Source: NORP259 sp041398705
GTDB lineage: Bacteria > Planctomycetota > UBA1135 > GCA-002686595
Reading direction: 5' to 3'
Assembly (NCBI GenBank): GCA_041398705.1
Contig: JAWKUI010000015.1
Coordinates: 1-64,000, forward strand
DNA length: 64,000 nt
Part shown: positions 52,763 to 60,284 of the stretch, in pieces
Position numbering within the stretch: position 1 is the first letter of the stretch
Layout: every line of letters starts with the position of its first letter
Notes under the pieces: generated by a model
Databases searched by the model: none
Told to the model about the DNA's origin: nothing
What the model saw: only the letters and a program-made list of their open reading frames with translations
Made by a program: the position numbers and the translations under genes

Positions 52763-54250
52763 TCAGGGCTCGAAGGTCACCATCAGGCCATCCGAGAAGT
52801 TTGCGTTGCCGCCGAAGTCGCGGTACCAGAGCTGGAAGTTCCAAATGTCGCCGCCCGCGATGGCCGGCGCTCCCAGGGCGGGAGCCTGGTTGTCCACCGC
52901 GACCGAAACGGCGCCTGAGCCGTCGGTCTGCACGATGTCCATGCGGTAGAGCGGCGCGCCGACGCACAAGTACCCTTGGGCGACGGGCAGGTAGGCTTGG
53001 CTGCCCCCCATCAGATAGATACCGAACTGCCCCGCCGGGCAGCCGGCGGTGTGCAGGGTCAGGTCATTCGAAGCCACACTCACGCTTCCGCTCCAGCCCA
53101 TGACCGCGGCCATGCCGGTGGAGTTGGGTTCCGCGAGGCAGTAGTTCACAGGTCCACCCGTGTAGGTGCTGTCGTAGGGCAAAGCACCCATGTCCGGCAG
53201 GCTACCGTCCGGATCGGGCGTACCCGCCGGGTTGCCGGTATCGATGCAGGGCGAACCGGCCATCAGGTGGTAGTCCCCGTTCGCCATGTCCCAGAAGAGC
53301 GGGTCGCTGTCGATGTTGCCGGCACCGGCCCAGCCGCCTTCGACCAAGCTGTAGCTCACGCTGCCCACGCCCTCGAGTTGCGGGGTCTCGTTGCCGAAGA
53401 CGATGCAGTCCTCGAGCACGGCCGCGCCGTAGACCGCCGCGCCGTGCGGGGCGCCGACTCCGAGCAGGTTGCCGCTCAGGGTGCAGTGCCGCAGGGTGAC
53501 GCCCGCGTGGCCCCAGATGCCGCCCGCGTAGGCGCCGTTGTTGCCACCGCCGGCGCTGTTGCCCGCGATGATGCAGTGGTCGAATAGGGCCGTGGAGGTG
53601 GAGTGCACGAAGGCCCCACCGGCTTTCGAATAGGCCAGTACCGCGCTGTTGCCCTCGATCACGCAATCGGTGAACACCGCATTGCCGCCGATCACGTAGA
53701 GTCCTCCGCCGTCGGCGCTGGTGCAGCGGTTGCGGCGGATGGTGCAGCGGGTCATCGTCGGGTGACCATAGACGCCACCGCCGTGGTTGAGCGAACTGAC
53801 GTTGTCCTCGATGATGCAGTCGGTCATCGTCGGGCTGCCGCTGACACCGGCGCCGGCGCGACCGTAGTTCTGGCGGATGACGCAATCGATCAGGGTCGGG
53901 GTGCCGTTGGTGACCACGCCGCCGGCGGTGTAGGGCATGGATCCGCGGGTGATCGTCAACCCGCGCAGGATCGTCTGCGGACCTTCCGCGTTCAGCATGG
54001 TGACGGCGCGGCCTGCAAGTTCGGCGTCGATGATCGTCACGCCGGGGCCGCCGACGCCTTGGATCTCGATCGCCTTGCCGAGCAGGTCGATGCCGCCGAG
54101 GTAGGTGCCGGGAGCCACGAGGAGGCGGTCCCCCGGGCTGGCGGATTGGATGGCGGCTTGAATGCTCTGGCCGGCGGAAACGGGGATATCGGTGGCCCAG
54201 GCAGCAGAAACGAGCGAAGCCAGGCAGGCGGGCAGGATCAGGGGTTTCAT
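52763..54250 (-). CDS. Secreted right-handed beta-helix protein with shared C-terminal domain
   Basis: 495 residues. Signal peptide (LILPACLASLVSAAWA), then IPVSAGQSIQAAIQSASPGDRLLVAPGTYLGGIDLLGKAIEIQGVGG, the entry of pectate-lyase-like helices. The repeats are short and regular: GTPTLIDCVIRQNYGRAGAGVSG, SPTMTDCIIEDNVSS, HPTMTRCTIRRNRCTSADGGGLYV. DPDGSLPDMGALPYDSTYTGG marks the end of the helix. The shared domain follows: YCLAEPNSTGMAAVMGWSG, NDLTLHTAGCPAGQFGIYL, GYLCVGAPLYRM, WNFQLWYRDFGG and NFSDGLMVTF. Probably surface-located. Confidence 0.83.
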   Translation of the reverse strand: MKPLILPACLASLVSAAWATDIPVSAGQSIQAAIQSASPGDRLLVAPGTYLGGIDLLGKAIEIQGVGGPGVTIIDAELAGRAVTMLNAEGPQTILRGLTITRGSMPYTAGGVVTNGTPTLIDCVIRQNYGRAGAGVSGSPTMTDCIIEDNVSSLNHGGGVYGHPTMTRCTIRRNRCTSADGGGLYVIGGNAVFTDCVIEGNSAVLAYSKAGGAFVHSTSTALFDHCIIAGNSAGGGNNGAYAGGIWGHAGVTLRHCTLSGNLLGVGAPHGAAVYGAAVLEDCIVFGNETPQLEGVGSVSYSLVEGGWAGAGNIDSDPLFWDMANGDYHLMAGSPCIDTGNPAGTPDPDGSLPDMGALPYDSTYTGGPVNYCLAEPNSTGMAAVMGWSGSVSVASNDLTLHTAGCPAGQFGIYLMGGSQAYLPVAQGYLCVGAPLYRMDIVQTDGSGAVSVAVDNQAPALGAPAIAGGDIWNFQLWYRDFGGNANFSDGLMVTFEP

Positions 54251-54430
54251 GGTTCCTCCTCAGGTGGGCGCCGCCCGGACAGCGGGCGGTCTCAAGGCGA
54301 GTTTGCCGACCGCCGCGCCGACTGCTGGCTGGATTACATGCTTGTAGAGCGAATGACCAAACGGTCATGGCGGGCTCCGGAGCGCGGGAAACGGCCGCAA
54401 GGGACCTTGAGAGTCCGTCTCAGCGCAAGC

Positions 54431-54475
54431 ACGGACGCCAGCCGCACGGACGCCAGCCGCACGGACGCCAGCCGC
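54431..54475. repeat. Three perfect 15-bp tandem repeats
   Basis: The unit ACGGACGCCAGCCGC occurs three times without change (54431-54445, 54446-54460, 54461-54475). It lies between genes. Confidence 0.95.
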
Positions 54476-54662
54476 ACCCAACACCAACCGGTAGCCAAGA
54501 AAGCAGCTGCACCCACGGCATCCACGCCGTGCACAGCACCTACCGAAACACGGGAACCGCGGCCCCCACCACTCCCCAGCCTCCACCCACCCTACGAACC
54601 GGGCGAATCCCCGAATCTACGGCACGCACCAGGTCCACCGTCCCCGAGGACATCCCACAACG

Positions 54663-54693
54663 CCGCGGGGGCGCCGATTGGACGCCCCCGCGG
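54663..54693 (-). terminator. Hairpin downstream of M28 peptidase gene
   Basis: CCGCGGGGGCG pairs with CGCCCCCGCGG around a short GATT-containing loop, 27 nt after the minus-strand stop at 54720. No T-run is present. Confidence 0.5.
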
Positions 54694-54719
54694 ATACCTG
54701 TGGATCTTAGACGGACGCC

Positions 54720-56651
54720 TCAGCGACCCTCGAGGGTGGCCTTCAGCTCCACCGGCTTGCCGCCGCGCATCACGACGAAAGAAACCTCGTCACCGGGCTT
54801 CGCGCCGGACAACAAGGTGACCCATTCCATGCGCGAGGTGACCTCCTTGCCATCCCACTTCACCAGCAGATCCCCGGCGAGCACGCCCGCGGTCGCAGCG
54901 GTGCCGTCCTCCACCACTTCGGTGATGGTTACGCCTTGTTGGCCTTCGGGCGCCTCCCCCATCTGCACGCCGAAACGCACGCGGTTGCGCGCTTGGCGGG
55001 TGCGGGGTTTGGGCTCTTGGAACGCCAGCGGCGCTTCGACGCGCGCAGCGGCAAATGCCAGATCGTGAACGAAGTGCGTGGCGTGCACCGCGTCCACCGG
55101 CCGGATCAGGTCGGCGGTGTCGCGCGGGGTGTGGTAGTCGTCGTGGATGCCGTCCATGCTGACAAACGCGGCAGGCACGCGCGCCTGCACGAAAGCCCAG
55201 TGGTCCGAAGCCGCCTGGGTGTTCTCCTCCAGCACGAGTTCGAGCGGGTTGTTCGCCTTCAGGGGTTCGATCAGTTCGGCCATGCCCAAACCCGAGCCCA
55301 GGCCCGAGATGTTCAGCCGGTGCTTCTCGAGGCGCCCGATCATGTCGAAGTTGATCATGAGCGCGATCTTGTCGAGCGGTACCGTGGGGTTACGCGTGTA
55401 GTGCTGCGCTCCGTTGAGGCCCGATTCCTCGGCGCTGAACGGCATGAACAGGATCGAGCGGGCGGATTCGCCCTCGGGCAGTGCCGCGTAGGCCTGGCCG
55501 AGGCTCTCGGCCAGCAGGATCAACGCAGAACAACCCGAGGCGTTGTCGTCGGCACCGGGGTGCACAAGCTTGCCGCTGTTCTCGCGGTCGCGGGAACCGA
55601 AACCGCCGTAGCCGAGGTGGTCGAGGTGCCCTCCGATCACGACGTACTCACCCGCGAGCGCGCCCTTGCCCGGCAGCAGTCCGATCAGGTTCTCGGCGAT
55701 CACGCCGCGGTAGTCCCCGGTGCAGCGCACGTGCACCTGCTTGCCGAGATCGCGCACGACCCCCGCCGCGTTCGCGGCCGCGGTCAGCTCCTCGAGCTTG
55801 TGTTCCTCCCCGAGCCACTGCGCGACGACATCGGCGTGCACCTGCATCACCGGCAGCTTGGTTTGGTTGTTGGTCCAAGAAGACACGTCGACTAGGTTCT
55901 TCGCGCGCGAATCCCGGGCTCCGGGCGGGCTGACGACCAGCACCGCCGCCGCACCGCGCTGGGCCACCGCGCTGAGTTTCGGGCCGAGCCCGGCCCGGGC
56001 GCTCCAGGAGCGACCGGTGAAGGCGCTGCGCCCCTCGTCGTTCATGGGCTCGAAGCGCAGCATCAGCACCACTTTGCCGGTCAGATCGCACTCGGCGGGG
56101 AAACCCTGGTACGGCACGTCTTCGGTGCCTTCTTCGATCGCGTACCCGACGAAACACAATTCCCCGGTGACGTCGCCGAAACCGCCCCAACCGGGCACGC
56201 TGTAGTCCTTCTCGCGTTCGAGCACCTTGCCCCCCGGTCCCTCCAGCGCGACCTCCTGCAGTTGGAAGGTCCCAGCGAGCTCGAAGGGCTGACGCCAGGA
56301 ATCCTCGGCGCCGTCCTTGCCGGGCACGCCGGGCTTCAAGCCCGCCGCTTCGAACCAGTATTGAACGTAGTCCTTCGCGATCTCCATGCCCTGGGTGCCG
56401 GGCAAGCGTCCTTGCAGGAAGGGATCCGCGAGGAAGTTCACGTGGCTCATGTAGCGGCGCACCTCGGCGGGCGGCGCCTGCAGATCGTCGACCGGCGCGT
56501 TTGCCGGTTCGAGCGACACCGCCGGAACCTGGGCCGCAGCCGCGGGCAACAGCGCCAGGGCGGCGGCAATCGTCAGCGCGCCGGGCAGGGAGGAAAGCAG
56601 GAATCGACCGTGGGCCGCCAGGGGCGTGCCGGAGTGGGCAAGGCTTTGCAT
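54720..56651 (-). CDS. Exported M28 aminopeptidase with PA-like and PDZ domains
   Basis: 643 residues. Signal segment near 20-40 (LPGALTIAAALALLPAAAA). The M28 co-catalytic zinc site is complete: GGHLDHLG, GADDNASG, SAEESGLNG with the catalytic Glu, NFDMIGR and DDYHTPRDT. A protease-associated-like insert sits before the catalytic core (AVLVVSPPGARDS). The last ~90 residues form a PDZ domain (GVQMGEAPEGQQGVTITEVVEDGTAATAGVLAGDLLVKWDG). Probably a secreted or periplasmic aminopeptidase degrading peptides. TAGACT lies six bases before the ATG. Confidence 0.92.
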   Translation of the reverse strand: MQSLAHSGTPLAAHGRFLLSSLPGALTIAAALALLPAAAAQVPAVSLEPANAPVDDLQAPPAEVRRYMSHVNFLADPFLQGRLPGTQGMEIAKDYVQYWFEAAGLKPGVPGKDGAEDSWRQPFELAGTFQLQEVALEGPGGKVLEREKDYSVPGWGGFGDVTGELCFVGYAIEEGTEDVPYQGFPAECDLTGKVVLMLRFEPMNDEGRSAFTGRSWSARAGLGPKLSAVAQRGAAAVLVVSPPGARDSRAKNLVDVSSWTNNQTKLPVMQVHADVVAQWLGEEHKLEELTAAANAAGVVRDLGKQVHVRCTGDYRGVIAENLIGLLPGKGALAGEYVVIGGHLDHLGYGGFGSRDRENSGKLVHPGADDNASGCSALILLAESLGQAYAALPEGESARSILFMPFSAEESGLNGAQHYTRNPTVPLDKIALMINFDMIGRLEKHRLNISGLGSGLGMAELIEPLKANNPLELVLEENTQAASDHWAFVQARVPAAFVSMDGIHDDYHTPRDTADLIRPVDAVHATHFVHDLAFAAARVEAPLAFQEPKPRTRQARNRVRFGVQMGEAPEGQQGVTITEVVEDGTAATAGVLAGDLLVKWDGKEVTSRMEWVTLLSGAKPGDEVSFVVMRGGKPVELKATLEGR

Positions 56652-56657
56652 CGCACC

Positions 56658-56663
56658 AGTCTA
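56658..56663 (-). promoter_or_regulatory. -10-like TAGACT, leaderless start of M28 peptidase
   Basis: TAGACT on the minus strand lies six bases before the ATG at 56651. The same hexamer precedes the large membrane-protein gene at 32656 (32665-32670). Confidence 0.42.
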
Positions 56664-56867
56664 GGTTCCCGTCCGCCACGTGCGCCGGGCATGCATGGGT
56701 TTTACAGCCGGGGTGGAGCGGCGCGCCGGCGGGTCGCCGGGCCGTGGGTGGATCGCGCCTGGGGTCTTGGACACGGGTCCGCTCGCCCGGGACCCGGCCC
56801 GCGCGCGGCGGCCCCAGTGGCCCCGCCCCCGGCGGGTCCGGCGCTGGTGGCGGGTCGGGCCGGAACC

Positions 56868-56873
56868 TACACT
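56868..56873 (+). promoter_or_regulatory. -10-like TACACT, leaderless operon start
   Basis: TACACT lies six bases before the ATG at 56880, the first gene of the LolD/FtsX-type operon. Confidence 0.43.
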
Positions 56874-56879
56874 GCCCCC

Positions 56880-58154
56880 ATGCGCGTGTGGCTCTGGCTC
56901 TGCCTGTTCCTGCTCACCTCCGCCGGCCTGACCGCCGGCGAACGGCACCCGATGGACGGGCCCGATGCGGAGCTGCGGGTGATGCACGGCAGCAATGCCG
57001 TGACCCTGGCGGTGCGGGTCAACCTCGCTTGGCTCGACGAGCACTTTGACGTGCCGCGCGAGGTGCCGGACACCGTGGCGGCGGAAGAGCGCGCGGCGCT
57101 CGAAGAGGAGCTGACCGCGTGGTTGCAGGAGCACCAGGTGCTGACCGGGGAAGGTTTGCCCGCGGCGGCGAGCGGCATCGTGGGAACCTGGTCCGAAGCC
57201 GACCCGGAACGGGTGCCCTACTTCCCCCGCGCCGGCGCCCGCGCCCTGACCTTCCTCGACCTGCGCCTCACCTGGTCCGTGCCCGCGGGCCTCGATGCGC
57301 TGCAACTCGCCTGGCCCAGCTTCCCCATCGATCCCGTGCTCGCGGGTCCGGGAAGTTCGCCGCGCACCAAGGTCAAAGCCGTGCTGCTGACCGGCGCAGA
57401 GGAGCGGGTCGTCGAACTCACCGAAGACGCGCCCGAGTATCGTTGGCGGTTGCCCCAGCAGAGCGGTAGCGATCACCTGTTGCCCCTGCCCGCCGCGCCG
57501 GTCGCGGGATCGGGGATCCTGCGCACCCGCGCGATGATCGCCCTCGGCGCGATCACCGCCTTGTTCGTATTCATTGCGCGGCGCTTGCCCAAACGCGGCG
57601 CCTTGGCGGGGCTGGCGTTGCTGCCGCTCGCCTGGTTCGGCGTCTTGCGAATGCCGCGCGCCACGGTCGTTCCCCCGGAGACCCAGCTCGAGGTGTTTGG
57701 CGTGCTGCACGCGAATCTCTACCGCGCCTTCGACTTCCACGAGGCCGAAGCGGTCTACGATGCGCTCGAGGCGAGCACCCAGGGCGAACTGCTGCGGCGG
57801 CTGTACGGGGAGATCCACGACAGCCTCGTGCTCGAGGAGGAAGACGGGCTCCTGTGCCGGGTCGAAGCGGTGACCCCCTTCGACACGGTACTCGAAGCGC
57901 CTTCCGCGGATTCCCCGCCCGGCACCTTCGGCGTGTTGGCCCATTGGCGCGTCGACGGCGTCCTGCACCACTGGGGCCATAGCCACCACCGCCGCCAGGA
58001 ATTGCGTGCGCACTTCGACGTCGCGCCCCTGGCGGAGGGTTGGCGCCTGGTTGGCAGCCGCATCCTGGAATCCAAACGCGTGCCCGTGGCGGAACCCGCT
58101 CCGGCGAATCCCACTCCGGCCGCCGGCAACCTCCCAGAGGACGAAGTCTGGTGA
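56880..58154 (+). CDS. Membrane protein of unknown function, ABC operon member
   Basis: 424 residues, not recognised. Signal peptide (VWLWLCLFLLTSAGLTAG), an extracytoplasmic domain of ~190 residues (ELRVMHGSNAVTLAVRVNLAWLDEHFDV ... LTFLDLRLTWSVPAGLDALQL), a transmembrane segment near 215-230 (MIALGAITALFVFIARRLP) and a second short one (LAGLALLPLAWFGVL). A further domain follows (LEVFGVLHANLYRAFDFHEAEAVYDALEAS ... GVLAHWRVDGVLHHWGHSHHRRQELRAHF). Its stop overlaps the GTG of the ABC ATPase gene, so it is probably an accessory component of that transporter. Confidence 0.7.
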   Translation: MRVWLWLCLFLLTSAGLTAGERHPMDGPDAELRVMHGSNAVTLAVRVNLAWLDEHFDVPREVPDTVAAEERAALEEELTAWLQEHQVLTGEGLPAAASGIVGTWSEADPERVPYFPRAGARALTFLDLRLTWSVPAGLDALQLAWPSFPIDPVLAGPGSSPRTKVKAVLLTGAEERVVELTEDAPEYRWRLPQQSGSDHLLPLPAAPVAGSGILRTRAMIALGAITALFVFIARRLPKRGALAGLALLPLAWFGVLRMPRATVVPPETQLEVFGVLHANLYRAFDFHEAEAVYDALEASTQGELLRRLYGEIHDSLVLEEEDGLLCRVEAVTPFDTVLEAPSADSPPGTFGVLAHWRVDGVLHHWGHSHHRRQELRAHFDVAPLAEGWRLVGSRILESKRVPVAEPAPANPTPAAGNLPEDEVW

Positions 58155-58822
58155 GCGCGCCCCTGTGCGAAGTGCGCGGCCTTGAGCACCGGTACGGCCC
58201 GGGTTGCCAATGGGCCATCGATTCCCTGCGGGTGATGCCTGGGCAGGCCATCGCCCTGACTGGGGCGAGCGGCAGCGGCAAGACAACCCTGCTCGAATGG
58301 CTCGCCGGTTTGAACCATCCCCAGCGCGGCGACGTGGATTTCGAGGGCGAGCCCTGGCGAGCTTTATCGCCGGCCGTGCGCCAGCGCCGGCGGCTCGAAA
58401 CGATCGGGCTCGTGTTCCAGGACAATGCCCTGCTACAGGCGTTGACCGTTGAGGAGAACATCCTGTTGCCCCTACGGCTGCTCGACCGGGCCTTGGCCCC
58501 CGCGCGCCGCGAACTGGAGCCGCAGATGCGGCGCGCGGGCATCGCGCACCTCGCCGGTCGGCGGCTCGCGGGGTTGAGCCAAGGCGAACAGCAGCGGGCG
58601 GGGGTGCTGCGCGCTTTGCAACACAAGCCGCGACTGATCCTGGCGGACGAACCTACGGCCAGCCTCGACGCGGAGAGTGCCGCGCGCATCGTGGACCTCC
58701 TGTTCGACGCTCGCGAACGTTTCGGCGCGGCGCTGGTCTGCGTGAGCCATGATCCGCGGGTGCTCGAACGCTTCGATACGCGTTGGTCGATGGAGGACTT
58801 CCGCGTGGAGGCCCAGCCGTGA
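58151..58822 (+). CDS. LolD/MacB-type ABC transporter ATPase
   Basis: 223 residues. Walker A GASGSGKTT near residue 38, Q-loop VFQDNALLQALTVEENILLPL, signature LSQGEQQR (second residue Gln instead of the common Ser), Walker B LILADEPTASLD and switch CVSHDP. The sequence fits ATPases that work with FtsX-type permeases in lipoprotein or hydrophobic-compound release. The start is a GTG overlapping the previous stop (GTGA), and its own stop overlaps the next GTG, so all three genes are tightly coupled. Confidence 0.87.
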   Translation: MSAPLCEVRGLEHRYGPGCQWAIDSLRVMPGQAIALTGASGSGKTTLLEWLAGLNHPQRGDVDFEGEPWRALSPAVRQRRRLETIGLVFQDNALLQALTVEENILLPLRLLDRALAPARRELEPQMRRAGIAHLAGRRLAGLSQGEQQRAGVLRALQHKPRLILADEPTASLDAESAARIVDLLFDARERFGAALVCVSHDPRVLERFDTRWSMEDFRVEAQP

Positions 58823-59988
58823 AGGCGACCCTCTGGCTCGCCTGGCAGCACCTGCGTTTCCATCGCTGGCGCAACCTGCTTTTGGTCTCGTGCCTGGCCC
58901 TGGTGGCGTTTCTGCCTTGGCTCGGCCGCGGACTTCTCGCGCGATACCAACGGGATCTGAACGACCGCGCCAGCCGCATTCCTCTGCTCGTTGGAGAACC
59001 CGGCGACGAGTTCGGCTTGTGCCTCGGCGCCCTGTTCTTCAAGGGCCGCGACTGGCGTCCTATGGACTTCGGCGAAGTCGCCGCGTGGAACGAACCGGGC
59101 CGCGTGCTGGCCGTGCCCTTGGTTCTCGGGCACAAGGCCGCGAGCCTGGAGCTCGTGGGCACGAGCCTTGAGTACTTCAGCCAACTCGGCCTGGTTTGCC
59201 GCGAAGGCCGCCTGCCCGTGCGCCCGGGTGAGGTCGTCGTGGGCGCTGAAGCCGCGCGCCGCAATCAATGGACCGTCGGCAGCACCCTGCGCTCGGATCC
59301 CCCCGCCGGTTTCGGCCTGCAGGGCCACGGCAGCCAGGCCCTGACGGTCACGGGCGTGCTCGAACTCAGCCATGGACCCGATGACCGCGTCCTGTTCACG
59401 GGTTTGGCGACCGGCTGGTGGATCGATGGACTGCTGCATGGCCATGACGAGGCCACGCGCCTCGCGAACGACGATCCCGCCCAAGTGCTTGCCCGCACCG
59501 AGGGTTCGCTGATGCTGGCGCCCACGGTGGTGCCCGATCAGGAGCAGGCGACGCCGTCGCGGCTGCATCTGCACGCCAGCGAAGCCGAACTGCCGATCTC
59601 ATGCCTGCTCGTCTGGCCGCGGGATGAGAAGCAACGCACCTTAATCGAAGCCGATGCCCGGCACGCGAGCCGGCTCGCGGTCTTGCGGCCCGCGGAGGTC
59701 ATCGCGGATCTTTTGCAGGAAGCCCTGCGGTTCAAGGGATTGATCGACCGGCTGGTTTGGGTGCTTGGGCTCGGGATGGTGGCGTTGTTCGTGCATATCT
59801 TGTATCTGCAGGCGCGGCTGCGGGCCGCGGAGTTGCGGACTTTGGAGCGGCTGGGCGCCCCGCCGGGTTTCCGGGCGCGGTTGCAGGGGTTCGAGGGAGT
59901 GGCGCTGGGGGGATTGGCGGTGGTGCTTGGCGTTGTGGCGGCGGAAATGTGTTTGCGATGGTTGCCGGATTTGGTGCATGTGCTCTAG
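58819..59988 (+). CDS. FtsX-type ABC permease
   Basis: 389 residues. An N-terminal transmembrane helix (HRWRNLLLVSCLALVAFLPWLG) is followed by a ~240-residue extracytoplasmic domain (MacB periplasmic-core-like; VVVGAEAARRNQWTVGSTLRSD). A C-terminal membrane part starts at LVWVLGLGMVALFVHILYLQ, continues LRAAELRTLERLGAPPGFRARLQ, a typical FtsX cytoplasmic loop, and ends in GGLAVVLGVVAAEMCL. Typical FtsX permeases have four helices; only about three are evident, so the C-terminus may be short by one helix. A 14-base direct repeat in the last codons recurs in the palindrome just past the stop. Confidence 0.8.
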   Translation: MKATLWLAWQHLRFHRWRNLLLVSCLALVAFLPWLGRGLLARYQRDLNDRASRIPLLVGEPGDEFGLCLGALFFKGRDWRPMDFGEVAAWNEPGRVLAVPLVLGHKAASLELVGTSLEYFSQLGLVCREGRLPVRPGEVVVGAEAARRNQWTVGSTLRSDPPAGFGLQGHGSQALTVTGVLELSHGPDDRVLFTGLATGWWIDGLLHGHDEATRLANDDPAQVLARTEGSLMLAPTVVPDQEQATPSRLHLHASEAELPISCLLVWPRDEKQRTLIEADARHASRLAVLRPAEVIADLLQEALRFKGLIDRLVWVLGLGMVALFVHILYLQARLRAAELRTLERLGAPPGFRARLQGFEGVALGGLAVVLGVVAAEMCLRWLPDLVHVL

Positions 59989-59991
59989 CCC

Positions 59992-60120
59992 GGCGGAAAT
60001 GTGTTACGTACGGAAGCGGGTTTAAGTTGTCACGTTATTCGACCTCCACGCTGCCTGCGGCAGCGTGGGAGGTCATAACGGGACAGCTAAACCCGCTTCC
60101 GTACGTAACGCATTTCCGCC
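59992..60120. repeat. 129-nt near-perfect palindrome (element 1)
   Basis: Outer arms 59992-60024 and 60088-60120 (33 nt each) are complementary except for one T-G pair. The interior also pairs: GTCACGTTAT with ATAACGGGAC, and GACCTCCACGCTGCC with GGCAGCGTGGGAGGTC (one extra G). The apex is a three-base TGC. The whole element therefore folds into one long hairpin, too long for a simple terminator. It begins three bases after the permease stop. Confidence 0.93.
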
Positions 60121-60132
60121 GCTGCCCAGGGC

Positions 60133-60250
60133 CGTGGGGAATACCGTTACATACCGAACCAGGTTCGATCAGTCCCACAATTCGCGGGCGTGCGCAGCAC
60201 GCCGCGTGTGGGACTGATCGAGCCTGGTTGGTGTAACGGCTATTCCCACG
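60133..60250. repeat. 118-nt imperfect palindrome (element 2)
   Basis: The left arm starting CGTGGGGAATAC at 60133 pairs with the right arm ending at 60250. The two arms agree over GATCAGTCCCACA, AACCAGG, CCGTTACA and GTGGG with small gaps. The interior GGCGTGC/GCACGCC closes the hairpin around GCA. It lies 12 bases past element 1 and 34 bases before the znuA-like ATG. The sequence is not related to element 1. Confidence 0.9.
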
Positions 60251-60269
60251 CAGCGCGCCCAAAACCCGC

Positions 60270-60275
60270 TACCAT
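60270..60275 (+). promoter_or_regulatory. -10-like TACCAT before znuA-like gene
   Basis: TACCAT lies nine bases before the ATG at 60285, immediately downstream of palindrome 2. Confidence 0.35.
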
Positions 60276-60284
60276 ACGCCCACT

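Larger units (their letters stand above)
54251..54719. other. Intergenic with short tandem repeats
   Basis: About 470 nt between two minus-strand genes. It contains a 3 x 15-bp tandem repeat and a G+C-rich hairpin, each listed separately. Open frames through it are shaped by the repeat and do not look like genes. Confidence 0.45.

Noticed and set aside
54431..54475. CRISPR array
   Set aside because: The three units are directly adjacent with no spacers and are only 15 bp.
54334..54534. Small frames containing RLASV or DASRT repeats
   Set aside because: The peptide repeats simply translate the 15-bp DNA repeat; no start signal or other coding evidence.
59992..60120. Zur-type operator reading of GAAATG..GTTAC and GTAAC..CATTTC
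   Set aside because: The half-sites resemble a Zur box but are about 85 bases apart as the ends of a long hairpin, not a compact operator.
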